Origin: Absidia repens
Taxonomy: Eukaryota; Mucoromycota; Mucoromycetes; Mucorales; Cunninghamellaceae
Assembly (NCBI GenBank): GCA_002105175.1
Contig: MCGE01000007.1
Span: 186,001 to 250,000, forward strand
Direction of reading: 5' to 3'
DNA length: 64,000 bases
Under the pieces are notes generated by a model. It made no database searches. It saw only the letters and a list, made by a program, of their open reading frames with translations, and was not told the DNA's origin. A program made the translations under genes and the position numbers. Shown here in pieces: positions 46,453 to 56,530 of the stretch; within the stretch, counting starts at the first letter, position 1, and each line of letters starts with the position of its first letter.

Positions 46453-47924
46453 ATGGCTTCCTACAAACGTGTTGAATTCGAAAACTTCTCCAAGACTCCT
46501 TTGGCCTCTTGCACTGGTAATTTTTTTTAGAAGACTCCGTCATCCAATGATCTGATCTAATTGTTTTTTTAAATATATATATTAAAAATATAGACTTGGC
46601 TAGCGCTGCTACTGGCACTTCCATTGTTCATGTCACCAATGAATTCTTTGCTCCTGCCACCAACATGATCAACCCTGCTCCTCCTCTCCACTGCCCTGGT
46701 CGTTTCGTTGACACTGGTGCCTGGATGGACGGTTGGGAAACCAAGCGCCACAACCCTACCTACGACTGGTAAGATTTTGTATTTTTTTTTTTTTAAAAAA
46801 AAAAAAATTCAATGCGCGATGATTTATTTATTTTTCTTTCTCTTTTCTTATCTATGATTCAATATTTAGGGCTGTTATCAAGTTGGGATTCCCTGGTTCC
46901 TTCGTTGGTTTCGATATTGATACCCATTACTTCACCGGTAACCAAGCCCCTGCTGCCTCTGTTGAAGGTGCCTTCGTTCCTGAAGGTGATGTTTTGGCTG
47001 ACAATGTCAAGTGGACCGAAATTTTGCCCAAGGTCGACCTTCCCCCTACTTGCCACAATGTGTTTGAATTGGCCAAGGAATCCGCTGTCTACACTCATCT
47101 CCGTTTAAACAACATCCCCGATGGTGGTATTGCTCGTTTCCGTGCCTACGGTAACGTCCAACCTATCTGGTCCGAAGATAAGTCGTAAGTTGACATTACG
47201 GGGAAGAGGATATAGATAGAGAAAAGAAAAAAAAGGGGGGAAGGTTAACAGTGGTAACTAACACCATCTTTTTTTTTTTAATGATAGTGCTATTGTCGAC
47301 CTTGCTTACCTCGGTAACGGTGCCAAGGCGGTGGAAGTCAGCAACTCTCACTATACTCCCGGCTCCAACGTGTTGTTGCCCGGTCGTGGTCAAAACATGG
47401 GTGACGGTTGGGAAACCAAGCGTTCTCGTACCCCTGGACATGTTGACTACGTTACCGTCCGCTTGGGTGCCAAGGGTCATTTGTTGAAGGCTGAATTGGA
47501 TACCTCTCACTACTGTGGTAACTACCCCAACAAGGTCCAAATCGAAGCTACCAACACCGATGCTGAAATTCCCGCTGCTGATGCCAAGTGGACCACCTTG
47601 GTTGCCCCTGTTGGCGTTGGTGCTCACGATATCTTCTACTTCGATCTTCCCGAAACCGATAAGGTCTTCACTCATGCCAAGATCACTATCATTCCCGGTA
47701 AGTTGTATTCTTTTTTTTCTCATAAGGGGAGGGGCACGGAAGAGATTATGATTATGTAGTGTCGATCATGTTACTTACATTTTCTTTTTTTTTTTTATTT
47801 TCTATCTCTAGATGGTGGCTTCAAGCGTATCCGTCTTTATGGTGTCCGTGAAGGTGGTGCTATCCCTAAGCTCCCTATTGAACGCCCTAACATCCACACT
47901 TTGGAAATCATCAATGGTGTTTAA
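46453..47924 (+). CDS. DAL2: Allantoicase (allantoate amidinohydrolase)
   Basis: Five exons (46453-46516, 46594-46768, 46870-47184, 47288-47697, 47812-47924) join in frame to 358 residues. The enzyme converts allantoate to ureidoglycolate and urea (EC 3.5.3.4) in purine breakdown. The two homologous jelly-roll repeats of the family are visible: DGWETKRHNPTYDW with GFDIDTHYFTGNQAP in the first half, and DGWETKRSRTPGHVDYV with KAELDTSHYCGNYP in the second. HCPGRFVDTGAWMDGWETKR and LLPGRGQNMGDGWETKR are the paired active-site-flank strings. The C-terminus has DGGFKRIRLYGV, as in yeast Dal2. The length fits the family. Codon choice is strongly biased (many GCC/ACC/AAC), unlike most neighbours, which suggests high expression. 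Confidence 0.96.
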
Positions 47925-48472
47925 ATTATTATCCCCTCTTTAAAATTTTTATATCATGTCCTTTCTCCCCGTTGCACCCGATAGTCTTATCTTCCTCTTC
48001 CTCCCCCCCCCAAACAAACCAAAAACTGTACTTTTATAGCCCACACCCCCTAGTTTACTTATATATCAAGCATAGTTTTTTAGTTGTAGAAATATAGTTG
48101 TATCAATATGATATCTGAATAAAAAAAACATGTATATAAAAATCAATTGACTTTATTGGGTGTATGTGAAAAAAAAAGTGAACATGATAGTAAAACAATT
48201 AGCTTTATTGAATGTATGATATGAGGGGAAAAAAAAGTAGATAGCGAAACCATGGGCCATATGCAAGGGGCATATAGTTTTTAATTTTGAACATGCAAAC
48301 CTTGAAAAAATAGAGATTTTATTGGAAAGAAAAAAAAAAGCTTTTTGACTAAATGTACAAGATATAATAAGGAATGGAATATCATAGACTACACTAAAAT
48401 TAATGCTAACTAGCTATGTCGTAACTATGGCGCTGACACAACCAAGCGCCCAAAGGAACATGGAAGATCTGA
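47925..48472. other. Spacer between convergent allantoicase and CorA genes
   Basis: Holds both 3' flanks. An AATAAA lies near 48117. A loose tandem repeat of about 60-70 bases (CAATTGACTTTATTG...GTATG then CAATTAGCTTTATTG...GTATG) covers about 48141-48250. No gene. Confidence 0.45.
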
Positions 48473-50574
48473 TCAAACAATGTTGTAGTGGCGCATAATC
48501 AAAGTCATTGTGATACAGAAGGTAAGAACGGACGCAGTGATACATGTGAACCAGGTCAAGTCCTGCAATAATAAATCGTTAGTGTTCAGTTTATTCACTC
48601 TGTCACACTCTTTACCCATGATTACCTCTCTATCCTGGCCAGGAACCTTAACATTTATTCCCCAAAGACCAGTAACGAGATTCATTGGCACTAAAACGCT
48701 ACCCAAAGCCGTCAGTTTGGACAAGATATCATTAATTTCATTGTTGGTCTGCGTCATTTCAATCGAGATTTGTGCCAGATAATTGCTGTGTGATCGTGAC
48801 GATATTTTTTCATAATGATTGATGGATTGGAGCATGGTGAGAATATGATCTATAAAATGGATAAAAATGTGTGTCAGGTTCAATCACTAGCGAAAAAAAA
48901 ACCAAAGAGTGACATGAAGGGAAGGGGGGGGACGGGGAGGTCTTACCTTGTACATCACCAAGGAAGAGGGATACTTCTGTACTAAGTTCTGGTCGTGTTG
49001 CATCCTCTGGTTTCGTTTCACCCCGTTTGATCAATGTTTTCACTACATCTCCTTTGGAAACCAACAGCCTCAGTAAGCCCATCACACGTTTACGACAATA
49101 CCCAATGCGTCGTAACATATCGGATTGTTCAGATTCCTTTAAAATCAGTACTAGTTCATCGATCGAGTCAACTTCGAATTCAATCGACTTGATCAGTGGT
49201 GCAAATGAGTCGGTGATGTCGTCCAAAATACCATAACAGATCCAATCTACAAGTTCCAGTCAGTATAAAAAAAAAGGGGGGGCAGGGTAAAGTTTGGTTA
49301 GATGCAATCATTTAGTTTCATTTTATTATGATATAATGCTTTACCAGGTGAGACTTTAATATAGTCACGTAGTTGTTTGATTCGTTTACGTACATTGTGT
49401 GGATGCGGTGTTGGTCGAAAATGGAACTAAATCACAAAACATGTCAAGAATATGAGTACCTGTTGTTGTTGTTGGTTTTTCTCCCCATGTTCGTCCTACT
49501 ACTTCCTTCTCGTCTCTACTTACCGTTAAAACCCCTTCCTTCAAAACGACAATGTATACAGCCAATGGTTGCAAATACATGGGTGATAATGGATCTTGTT
49601 CAAAACTTCGGAAACAGATAAAGTAATAGTTGTGAAAGACATCACATTTTTCCCGTTGTTCTTCCATGGTGATATCTTCTTCCGTCAAAGGATGGATCCT
49701 AAAGGCCTGAGAGAAAGAAAAGGTGTTTAGCTTTGTTTCAATCAAGGCGACATCATTGGATAAGGGAGGGATTACCTGACAAAGTGTTCGCATTTCTGTA
49801 TCCGTGGGGTTCAACACATCGATCCAAAAACAACCTTTTTTGATCATGTCACTTAGCTTGACGCCTTTGGGTGGGATTTCGCAGAGGTGTCTTGCATGAA
49901 TAGTGGCTGTCTCGGCAGTTGAATAGTAAGTCCAGCGATAAGCTTCAGAATCATCGACATCTTGGTGCTAAACGATAGATGTAATTATAAGATAAAAGAG
50001 TGAGCCAATTTCGCAAAAAATAAAAAAAACACGCATGGATATATCTATATATAGACAAAAGGGACGCCTTGGGGAGGGACATTTTACCTTTGCACGGTCA
50101 CCATATAAGCTAAACCTTCTAGAGTCCATCATGGTGGATAAACGGCGTTGTCGGGGTTGATAGGAACCTGGAGTGGTACTTGGCGTTTTGATAGTAGCGA
50201 CTTCTTGTTCAATATGAGCATCCAGCGATTGATAGTCAATATCGGGCTGGTTTTTTCGGTCCACCGTAGCTACGTATATATCGTCTTGTTCGTCGTCAGC
50301 TCGAAGTGACCCCGCGGTTTCCGTGTCTGAAGTATAGCCATTACTGTTTGGAGGATGTTGGGCAAGATAGGCGATATGATCAGGATGGAGGGTTGGTAAA
50401 CGGTTGACTGCTGGAGATTGCACTTGATGTTCTAAATTGTTGCCTCCATAGCCCGTGATATTGGTGTTTCGTACATCGATCAATACATTATCGGCTCTGT
50501 TTGGTGAGGAGCAGAAGTAGTCGTGGCCTAATACGGTTGTTGGCTGCGGAGCTTGTCCCTATAGACACAACGCA

Positions 50575-50620
<46 letters not shown>

Positions 50621-50775
50621 CATGTGAAACCAGGTGTTTTACAAATGACTCCATTGTTTGTTTGTAACAAACTTACGTTTGTCGGATGAGAAGCATAAGA
50701 AGTAGGAGGAGGTGGTGAAGGTACGAGAGAGTAATGATGACCTTTAGTTCTATTAGTTTTTCTTGATTTCGGCAT
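48473..50775 (-). CDS. CorA-like divalent cation channel, fungal ALR type, GIN instead of GMN
   Basis: About eight exons give about 530 residues, starting at the ATG at 50775 (MPKSRKTNRTKGHHYSLVPS). The N-terminal 180 residues are polar and disordered. The CorA cytosolic funnel follows (CFWIDVLNPTDTEMRTLC, RIHPLTEEDI, EKCDVFHNYYFICFRSFEQD). The long stalk helix has a CRKRVMGLLRLL stretch. The membrane part is LTALGSVLVPMNLVTGLWG, INVKVPGQ, and after a splice DLTWFTCITASVLTFCITMT. The family signature GMN at the pore mouth reads GIN here. Bacterial ZntB-like members carry such variants, so substrate range (Mg2+ or Zn2+) is open. Location could be the plasma membrane or vacuole. Intron 1 (about 50580-50676) contains an A run of about 41 on the plus strand. 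Confidence 0.87.
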
Positions 50776-51454
50776 GTCAGATTTGATACATAAAATAGAG
50801 GTAGGCGACGAAAAAAGAGAGAGAGAGAGAGAGAATGAATTAAAATTGAAATCCAGATAGGATTTTATTCCAAATCAAGTGAAGATATTAGAAATGTTAG
50901 GGTGCAGTGAATCTAAAACGTTTTAGTCGTTATCGATTTCTTTGTTTCGGACTCATCAGTGAAGCGAGGATCAGATTGTGCACCATATCTTTGTACATCA
51001 ACTATAATAAATACATGTGCCAAATGTCAATGATTTTGACGTGGTACAAATCAGCCTTATTTTTGCTTTTAGGAGCTCATTACCCATTTACAACTGAGAT
51101 TCGCTTGCTTTTCGTTTTGTCATGAGATCGTCCACTTGGATAATTCATACACAATAATGCAACATAATAACATTGAAGTAAAAACTAGTTGTGTAGTGCT
51201 ACGCCGTGAAAATTTTCAACAGTACTGCCAACTTCCTGTAGTTTTAATCTATAAATTGTGCCCCTACTGTACAGTACATAAATGCTTGCTTGTAATGTAC
51301 AGGTACAAATCCAATATACTGCACTTCATTAAGAATATAAGATATATCTTGAATCATAATTGTTGGGAGTTTTATATTCAATTCAAAACATGCCCACACT
51401 TGGTTGATCTACAGTATGCAGTGGGTGGCAGTGGGAGGTTGATCAAGTGTAGAT
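50776..51454. other. Upstream region of the CorA gene with a GA microsatellite
   Basis: A (GA)n run of about 19 bases lies at 50816-50834. Plus-strand frames at 50907-51125 (72 residues) and 51136-51459 (107 residues) are AT-rich and show no recognised domain; the second overlaps the start of repeat copy D. I do not support them as genes. Confidence 0.4.
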
Positions 51455-52559
51455 TTTGATGAAAACTAGACAATCTCTTCCCACCATTTTGTATCATAAT
51501 AAGCGGCGCCTTGGGACTCCAATCCAGTGTGAGCTTCACTTTTTCTTTTTCTTTTATAATACCACAAGCAAATAAATAAATAATGGAAACAAATAGCGAG
51601 CTGGATCTCTACTGAATGTTCCGTCTAGTGGAGGTTAAGTTGACGGAAGGACCTAGGTTGATTGGTTTAAATGGCAAAGAGGGGTGATAAGGCTACGGTT
51701 CATATTAAGTGTCGTAGAATTGTCAATCAGTCGCTAGGCCTCATGTAAAGCAGACCTATGTTCAATTATATGATTGGTCGAGCAGGAATACCACCCTTTT
51801 ATAGTAAATGACCTAAGACTGCTGATAAGGCCCATTGTCTGTATGGGGTAAACTAATCGTAGCCGGAGAAGTGAATTAAAGAACATGTGTTTGGTATGAG
51901 ACTCACAAAACAACTACAATAGCGACTTTGTTCAATATTCGATGGATCAGAATATGTTTAAGAGAAATATGTATTTTATTGATGCATATAGGTATATCCT
52001 AAAACTAAAGACAACGGGTGCATTGCAGCACAGGATTCAAGGAAAGGATCTATTGGAGGAAGCATGAGAGATACTATGGCGTGACTCGCTGAATCGTCAA
52101 CATTAATATAAAGGAACAAGTGTGATAGGAACTAATATATTGTACAAGGCAGGTAAGACACCAGAAAGACAATAAACGGACAGCTTGTGTTGAAGCCTAT
52201 CAAAATTGATCTAAAGGTGAAGGTGGTAAAAAAAGGGATCTAATACACAAGACATGAGAAAAAATTATGTGACATTTTTCATTGAAATATACAAAGAGAC
52301 GTATTTTATTGAGATGTAGATAAAAACTATGGACAAACTCAAACAAGATTAAGCTAATGAAGCCATCAAAAGCCAACTAACGGTGTCCTCAAAATCCTGA
52401 ATCCAACATGAAAGGTTTTCCCCATGCATCTTGTAATCCCTGAGCTGAAAACGCTTCTAAACTAGACTTGACACTAATCTACGTCCTTCATTACCCCATA
52501 GGAGCTGCAATTGTATAAAAAAAAAATGAGGGGAGAGAGCACGAGAGTGAGAAAATAAA
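51455..52559 (+). repeat. Dispersed repeat family, copy D, left part (interrupted by the LINE)
   Basis: Landmarks: CTTGGGACTCCAATCCAG (51511-51528), TATGATTGGTCGAGC (about 51768-51782), a GACTCACAAAACAACTACAATA stretch (about 51900), GGGTGCATTGCAG (about 52016), CAAGACATGAGAAAA (about 52249), and a diverged core ACATGAAAGGTTTTCCCCATGC (about 52404-52425). It stops at 52559 in GAGAGTGAGAAAATAAA and resumes at 58130 with the same bases. It is therefore older than the LINE. Confidence 0.8.
52543..52559 (+). repeat. Target-site duplication, left copy
   Basis: GAGAGTGAGAAAATAAA, 17 bases, identical to 58130-58146. The bases outside differ (C before the left copy, T before the right), so the duplication is exactly this long. 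It flanks the LINE poly(A) end. Confidence 0.9.
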
Positions 52560-52712
52560 TTTTTTTTTTTTTAGGGCAATATATATTTTATTGCGGGGAT
52601 TGAAAGAAGCGCATCGTAGAGTGGCGACAACTTGGTGAAATCAAATCAGTGTGGGAGAATAAAAGTAAACTGAAATAATCTAACAAGAGTTGGGGGTACG
52701 GTAACTATATAT

Positions 52713-55700
52713 CTAATATGAAGGGATGTGGTAAATATGAGGAGGAGGGCGGAGTTGAGAGAAGAGGGATGCGATGATAGGTGATAGCACGGAAGGCTTA
52801 AAAGGAATGTGGTGTATGACATAATACCAGTGATGGCGCCAGATAATTTGGATGACGCATCCTGAGATAAGCCAAAGAGCGGAGGATAGTTGGGGGATGG
52901 TGGAAAAATCTAGGGAGAAAAGGCCGGAGACTATTGTTGTTTGTGGAGGTGACGAACCAGGGAGGAGATGATCAAAGACTTGTTGCCACAGTGCCCATTT
53001 GATGGGACAAGTGACAAACAGATGCTGGAGATCTTCCGTAGCTTCAGAACAAAACAGGCAGAGGGACGTGGTGGAAGGTCGGAAGTGGACCAGGGACTTT
53101 TGACAATAAAGTTTGCCCACTAGAAGGCGATACCATAGTGTTCGAGCATATAGGTGTTGTGGTTGTTTCCAGAAAGAATGCCACAGGCGGGATGGGAGTG
53201 ACGGAGGGGATTGTGTTCGGGGGAGAGAGGAGAGAAGTCGTTGGCGATGGGAGCGAGGAGTGTAGGATGTCCAAGTAGGAGAGGCGAGGAAGCTTGTCAC
53301 CAGGGTGGAGTCAGTTACATTTCCTTCTTGTTGTCCCCAATTCGTCATGTATTGTTGAAATGATGGATGTAGTGTGATGGTATTCGTGATGAGGTCCCGG
53401 AAAAGCTGCACAGAAAGATTGCGGTATTTGATGTCATCCGGAGGATCAAGAAGACAGATAGAAGATGGTAGGAGCGGACGGATACAACCAGGGGTCGAAT
53501 CAAAACAGAAAAACCAATGTGTCGGATCGGCTGCGTGGTGGGTGTGAATCCAGTGATCCGGAGGAGCGGAAGAGACAGCATTGATGAGAGGTAGATGAAG
53601 CCACGTGGCAGGTGAGAGAGGAAGATCATCATATGTTGGTGAATATCGATCCATGGCGGTAAAGATTCGGGCCAGGACAGCATCTGGTGCACATAGTGGA
53701 CCACGACGTAGTAATGGGAAGAAGAGCGGGAGGCGATATCCAATATTGTTGTCAGTAATCATTGTCAGATGATGATGAATAATGTTGGCACCAAAGGAAG
53801 ATCCGGGGTCACGTTCCAAAATCAAAGATAACCAGCGGCGCTGGAGAATCAATGTTTGGGTGAAGGTATCGAGAAGACCAAGTCCACCATTTCTAGTGGA
53901 TTTGCACAGTAAGGAGTAACCTAGTGCTGGTTTGTAGCCTTTGGTAACAAATTGGTAAACTGTCGATCGGAGTTGTTGATAAAAACATTGGGGGAGGTTC
54001 ACGACCCGAAGTTGATACCAAATTTTGGATAATATCAGGGTGTTTGCTACAGTAATGCGACCACGAATGGATAGATGACGTTGACTGTAGATGTTGCATG
54101 CGTTGGTTACTGTGCTGAGGAGCTGATGAGTAATAAGATGACGTTGAGCTGGCGATTGGATCATGCTGAAGCCCAAGTAGCGGAGAGGGTGAGATGAGTG
54201 ACAATCGTACCATTGCGTAATGCCTTTATGTCCAAAGAATTCTTGCCAGCCTGGAAGGGGTCTGCCGCATAAAGAGAAGGCCTCTGTTTTCGAGACGTTG
54301 AGCTTGGCATTGGAGACTTGACTATAGTTGGAGAAATGGGTCATGAGTTTGTCAAAATCCCGCGTATCCTTCAGTAGGACACAAATGTCATCAGCGTAGG
54401 CCAGAAGTTTGATCACCGAACCGGTGAAAGTTGGACTGTGAGACAGAGGTTGATAGCCTTGGAAGGAGGAGTCTTGGAGGATGGATTGAAGTAAGGGTTC
54501 CATTGACAGATTAAACAGTAGGGGGACAGAGGATCACCTTGACGTAAGCCACGCCTTTGGAATACTGGTTTGGAGAATTTGCCATTGATATTGATCCTGA
54601 CCATATTGCCAAAAAAGAGACCACAGATGCATTGAATGAGATCGGAAGGGAAGCCGAAACGTCGAAGGGTAGACTCCATATAGCGAGGATGGACCCGATC
54701 ATACGCCTTCTCTTGATCTAGAAGTATACCTGCGCCTTGATATCCAGTTGCTTTTGATTGTTCCATCACCAGTTTCAGAGCCAATCCATTTTCGGCAATA
54801 AATCGACGAGGGAGAAAACCAGATTGATATTGGTTGATGCAGCTGGTCATCACCTGGGCTATTCGGGCGGTCAAAATCCGAGTAAACACCTTGGCATCGC
54901 AGTTGATGAGAGAAATCGGTCGCCAATTTTTGAGATCATTGAGGATGCCTTTCTTCGGAAGCAGTCGGATGCGGATATCTTGCCACGATTGAGGAAAAGT
55001 AGCATGTTGAAGAGCATCATTGAAGACAGATTGTAGAAGGGGACGAATCTTTGGGTGGTGATACAGAAGAGCCAAATACTGATAACTTAGCCCATCGGCA
55101 CCAGGACTGCTTGATTTGGACGTTCTGGTGATGTGGTATGTGATCTCGGTATCTGAGATCGGTAATTCCAACGAAGTGCGCTGAGAAGGGGAAAGGCGGT
55201 TGGTGTCAGGAATAATGTCCAAATATTGTTCAATGGTGTCCTCTGCAATTGCGTCGGGTGTGTAGAGGTGCTGATAAAAACCATGAGCAATATCTTCCGT
55301 GGTCGTAGGGGTTGAAACAAAAGCCGAAGTATCCGTATTGTCGAGGTTACTGATATGTTGTTCCATATTGCGTTGATGATGGAGTCGTTTCAAGTATCCT
55401 GCAGATTTTTCTCCCTGTTCCCGCCAGTTGATCCCAGCTTGAAGAGCTGCTATGTCGGCAATGTCTTGTTGGAGTTGATGGATTTGAGCATCGAGGATGG
55501 TGAGATGATATAGCCGAATGTCCGGTGGTGGCTTGCTCCGTAAAAACCGATTTCGTTGCCTTTGAAGTTGCTTGAGGGATTTGATCGAGTCATTGTGGTG
55601 TGGCGGCCTTGTTTGCGGATCCAAACTTTGACTTTGTCCTTGATCCAATCCCATGAGTCTTGGTGTGATAATTCTGGAGGTGTATGGCTTGAGAGGTTGT

Positions 55701-56529
55701 CGAGGTGTTTTGAAAGGCGAGACCGGAAAGATTCATGGTGGAGAAGAGTGGGATTTGCTTTCCATAAACCTGGACCGATCGGTAAAGTTTTGAAGGAAAG
55801 GCCAATCGTGAGCATGCTGTGATCTGACCATTCGGGTTTCATCTTGTCAATGGTGACCATCGTCAAGTCATGAGATAATGTGTGACGGCTGATAAATATG
55901 TAGTCGATCGTGGAGGTGGTATTTGCTGAGCGCTGAAATGTGGGGATGGTTGTCATGTCGTCAGAGTCCATGCAATTGTAAAAGTTGTCGTCGAGAAAGG
56001 ATATCCAGTCGATGTGGGTATTGGCAGTGAGACGAGGTCTTTGATATGAGTAATTGAAGTCGCCCATAATCATGAGACGTCCGGTGTCGACTTGAAGGGA
56101 GGGATCGGTGATGGTGGAGAGTACGGAGTGGAAGAATTGGCGTCGGATGGGTTGTGTCGTGACCGGTGCGTAAAGGACGAGAATAAAAAATGGGGAGTAG
56201 AGTTGTTGAGGGTGTTCGACTTTGGAGATAATGATGCGTTCGGAATAGGGATGATGAGGGTGAATGAGATTGTCGGAGAGGGTGAAGAGGGAGGAGAAAG
56301 AAATGAGGCCACATTGTGCCGTCCAGAGACATTGTTGTGCTTGAAATTGTTGTTGGATGTTGTGTCGAGTAGTAGGATCCATGGTGTGTGTTTCTTGTAA
56401 GGCGAGGAGGTGTGATTTGACAGAGCGAAGGAATCGGATGTATGATGATTGAATTGTTTTGGATGATGTCTTCACAATGCTGTTGCAGTTGAGTGAGGAC
56501 AATTGAAGACGTATTGTTGTATCAATCAT
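52713..56529 (-). pseudogene. LINE ORF2: endonuclease/reverse transcriptase, split by two one-base frame changes
   Basis: The ATG at 56529 lies one base after the ORF1 stop. The N-terminal part (to about 55600) is an APE-like endonuclease with LNCNS, LALQETH, LYAPVT, MIMGDFNYSY, DYIFISR and WSDHSML. The reverse transcriptase follows: NWRPISLINCDAKVF, NQYQSGFLPRRF, ILLDQEKAYDRVHP, RGLRQGDPLSP and the catalytic AYADDI. The C-terminal region has a zinc-binding RT-associated domain (LCLFCSEATEDLQHLFVTCP). The frame shifts near 55607 (CAAGGCCGCCAC) and near 54527 (TCTGTCCCCCTACTG). Adding one C at each site gives one frame of about 1,270 codons. With two corrections the enzyme would be intact; as written it is not. 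Confidence 0.88.
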
Positions 56530-56530
56530 A

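Noticed and set aside
51136..51459. 107-residue plus-strand ORF upstream of repeat copy D
   Set aside because: AT-rich frame without domain, signal or conserved neighbour; it overlaps the start of the repeat.
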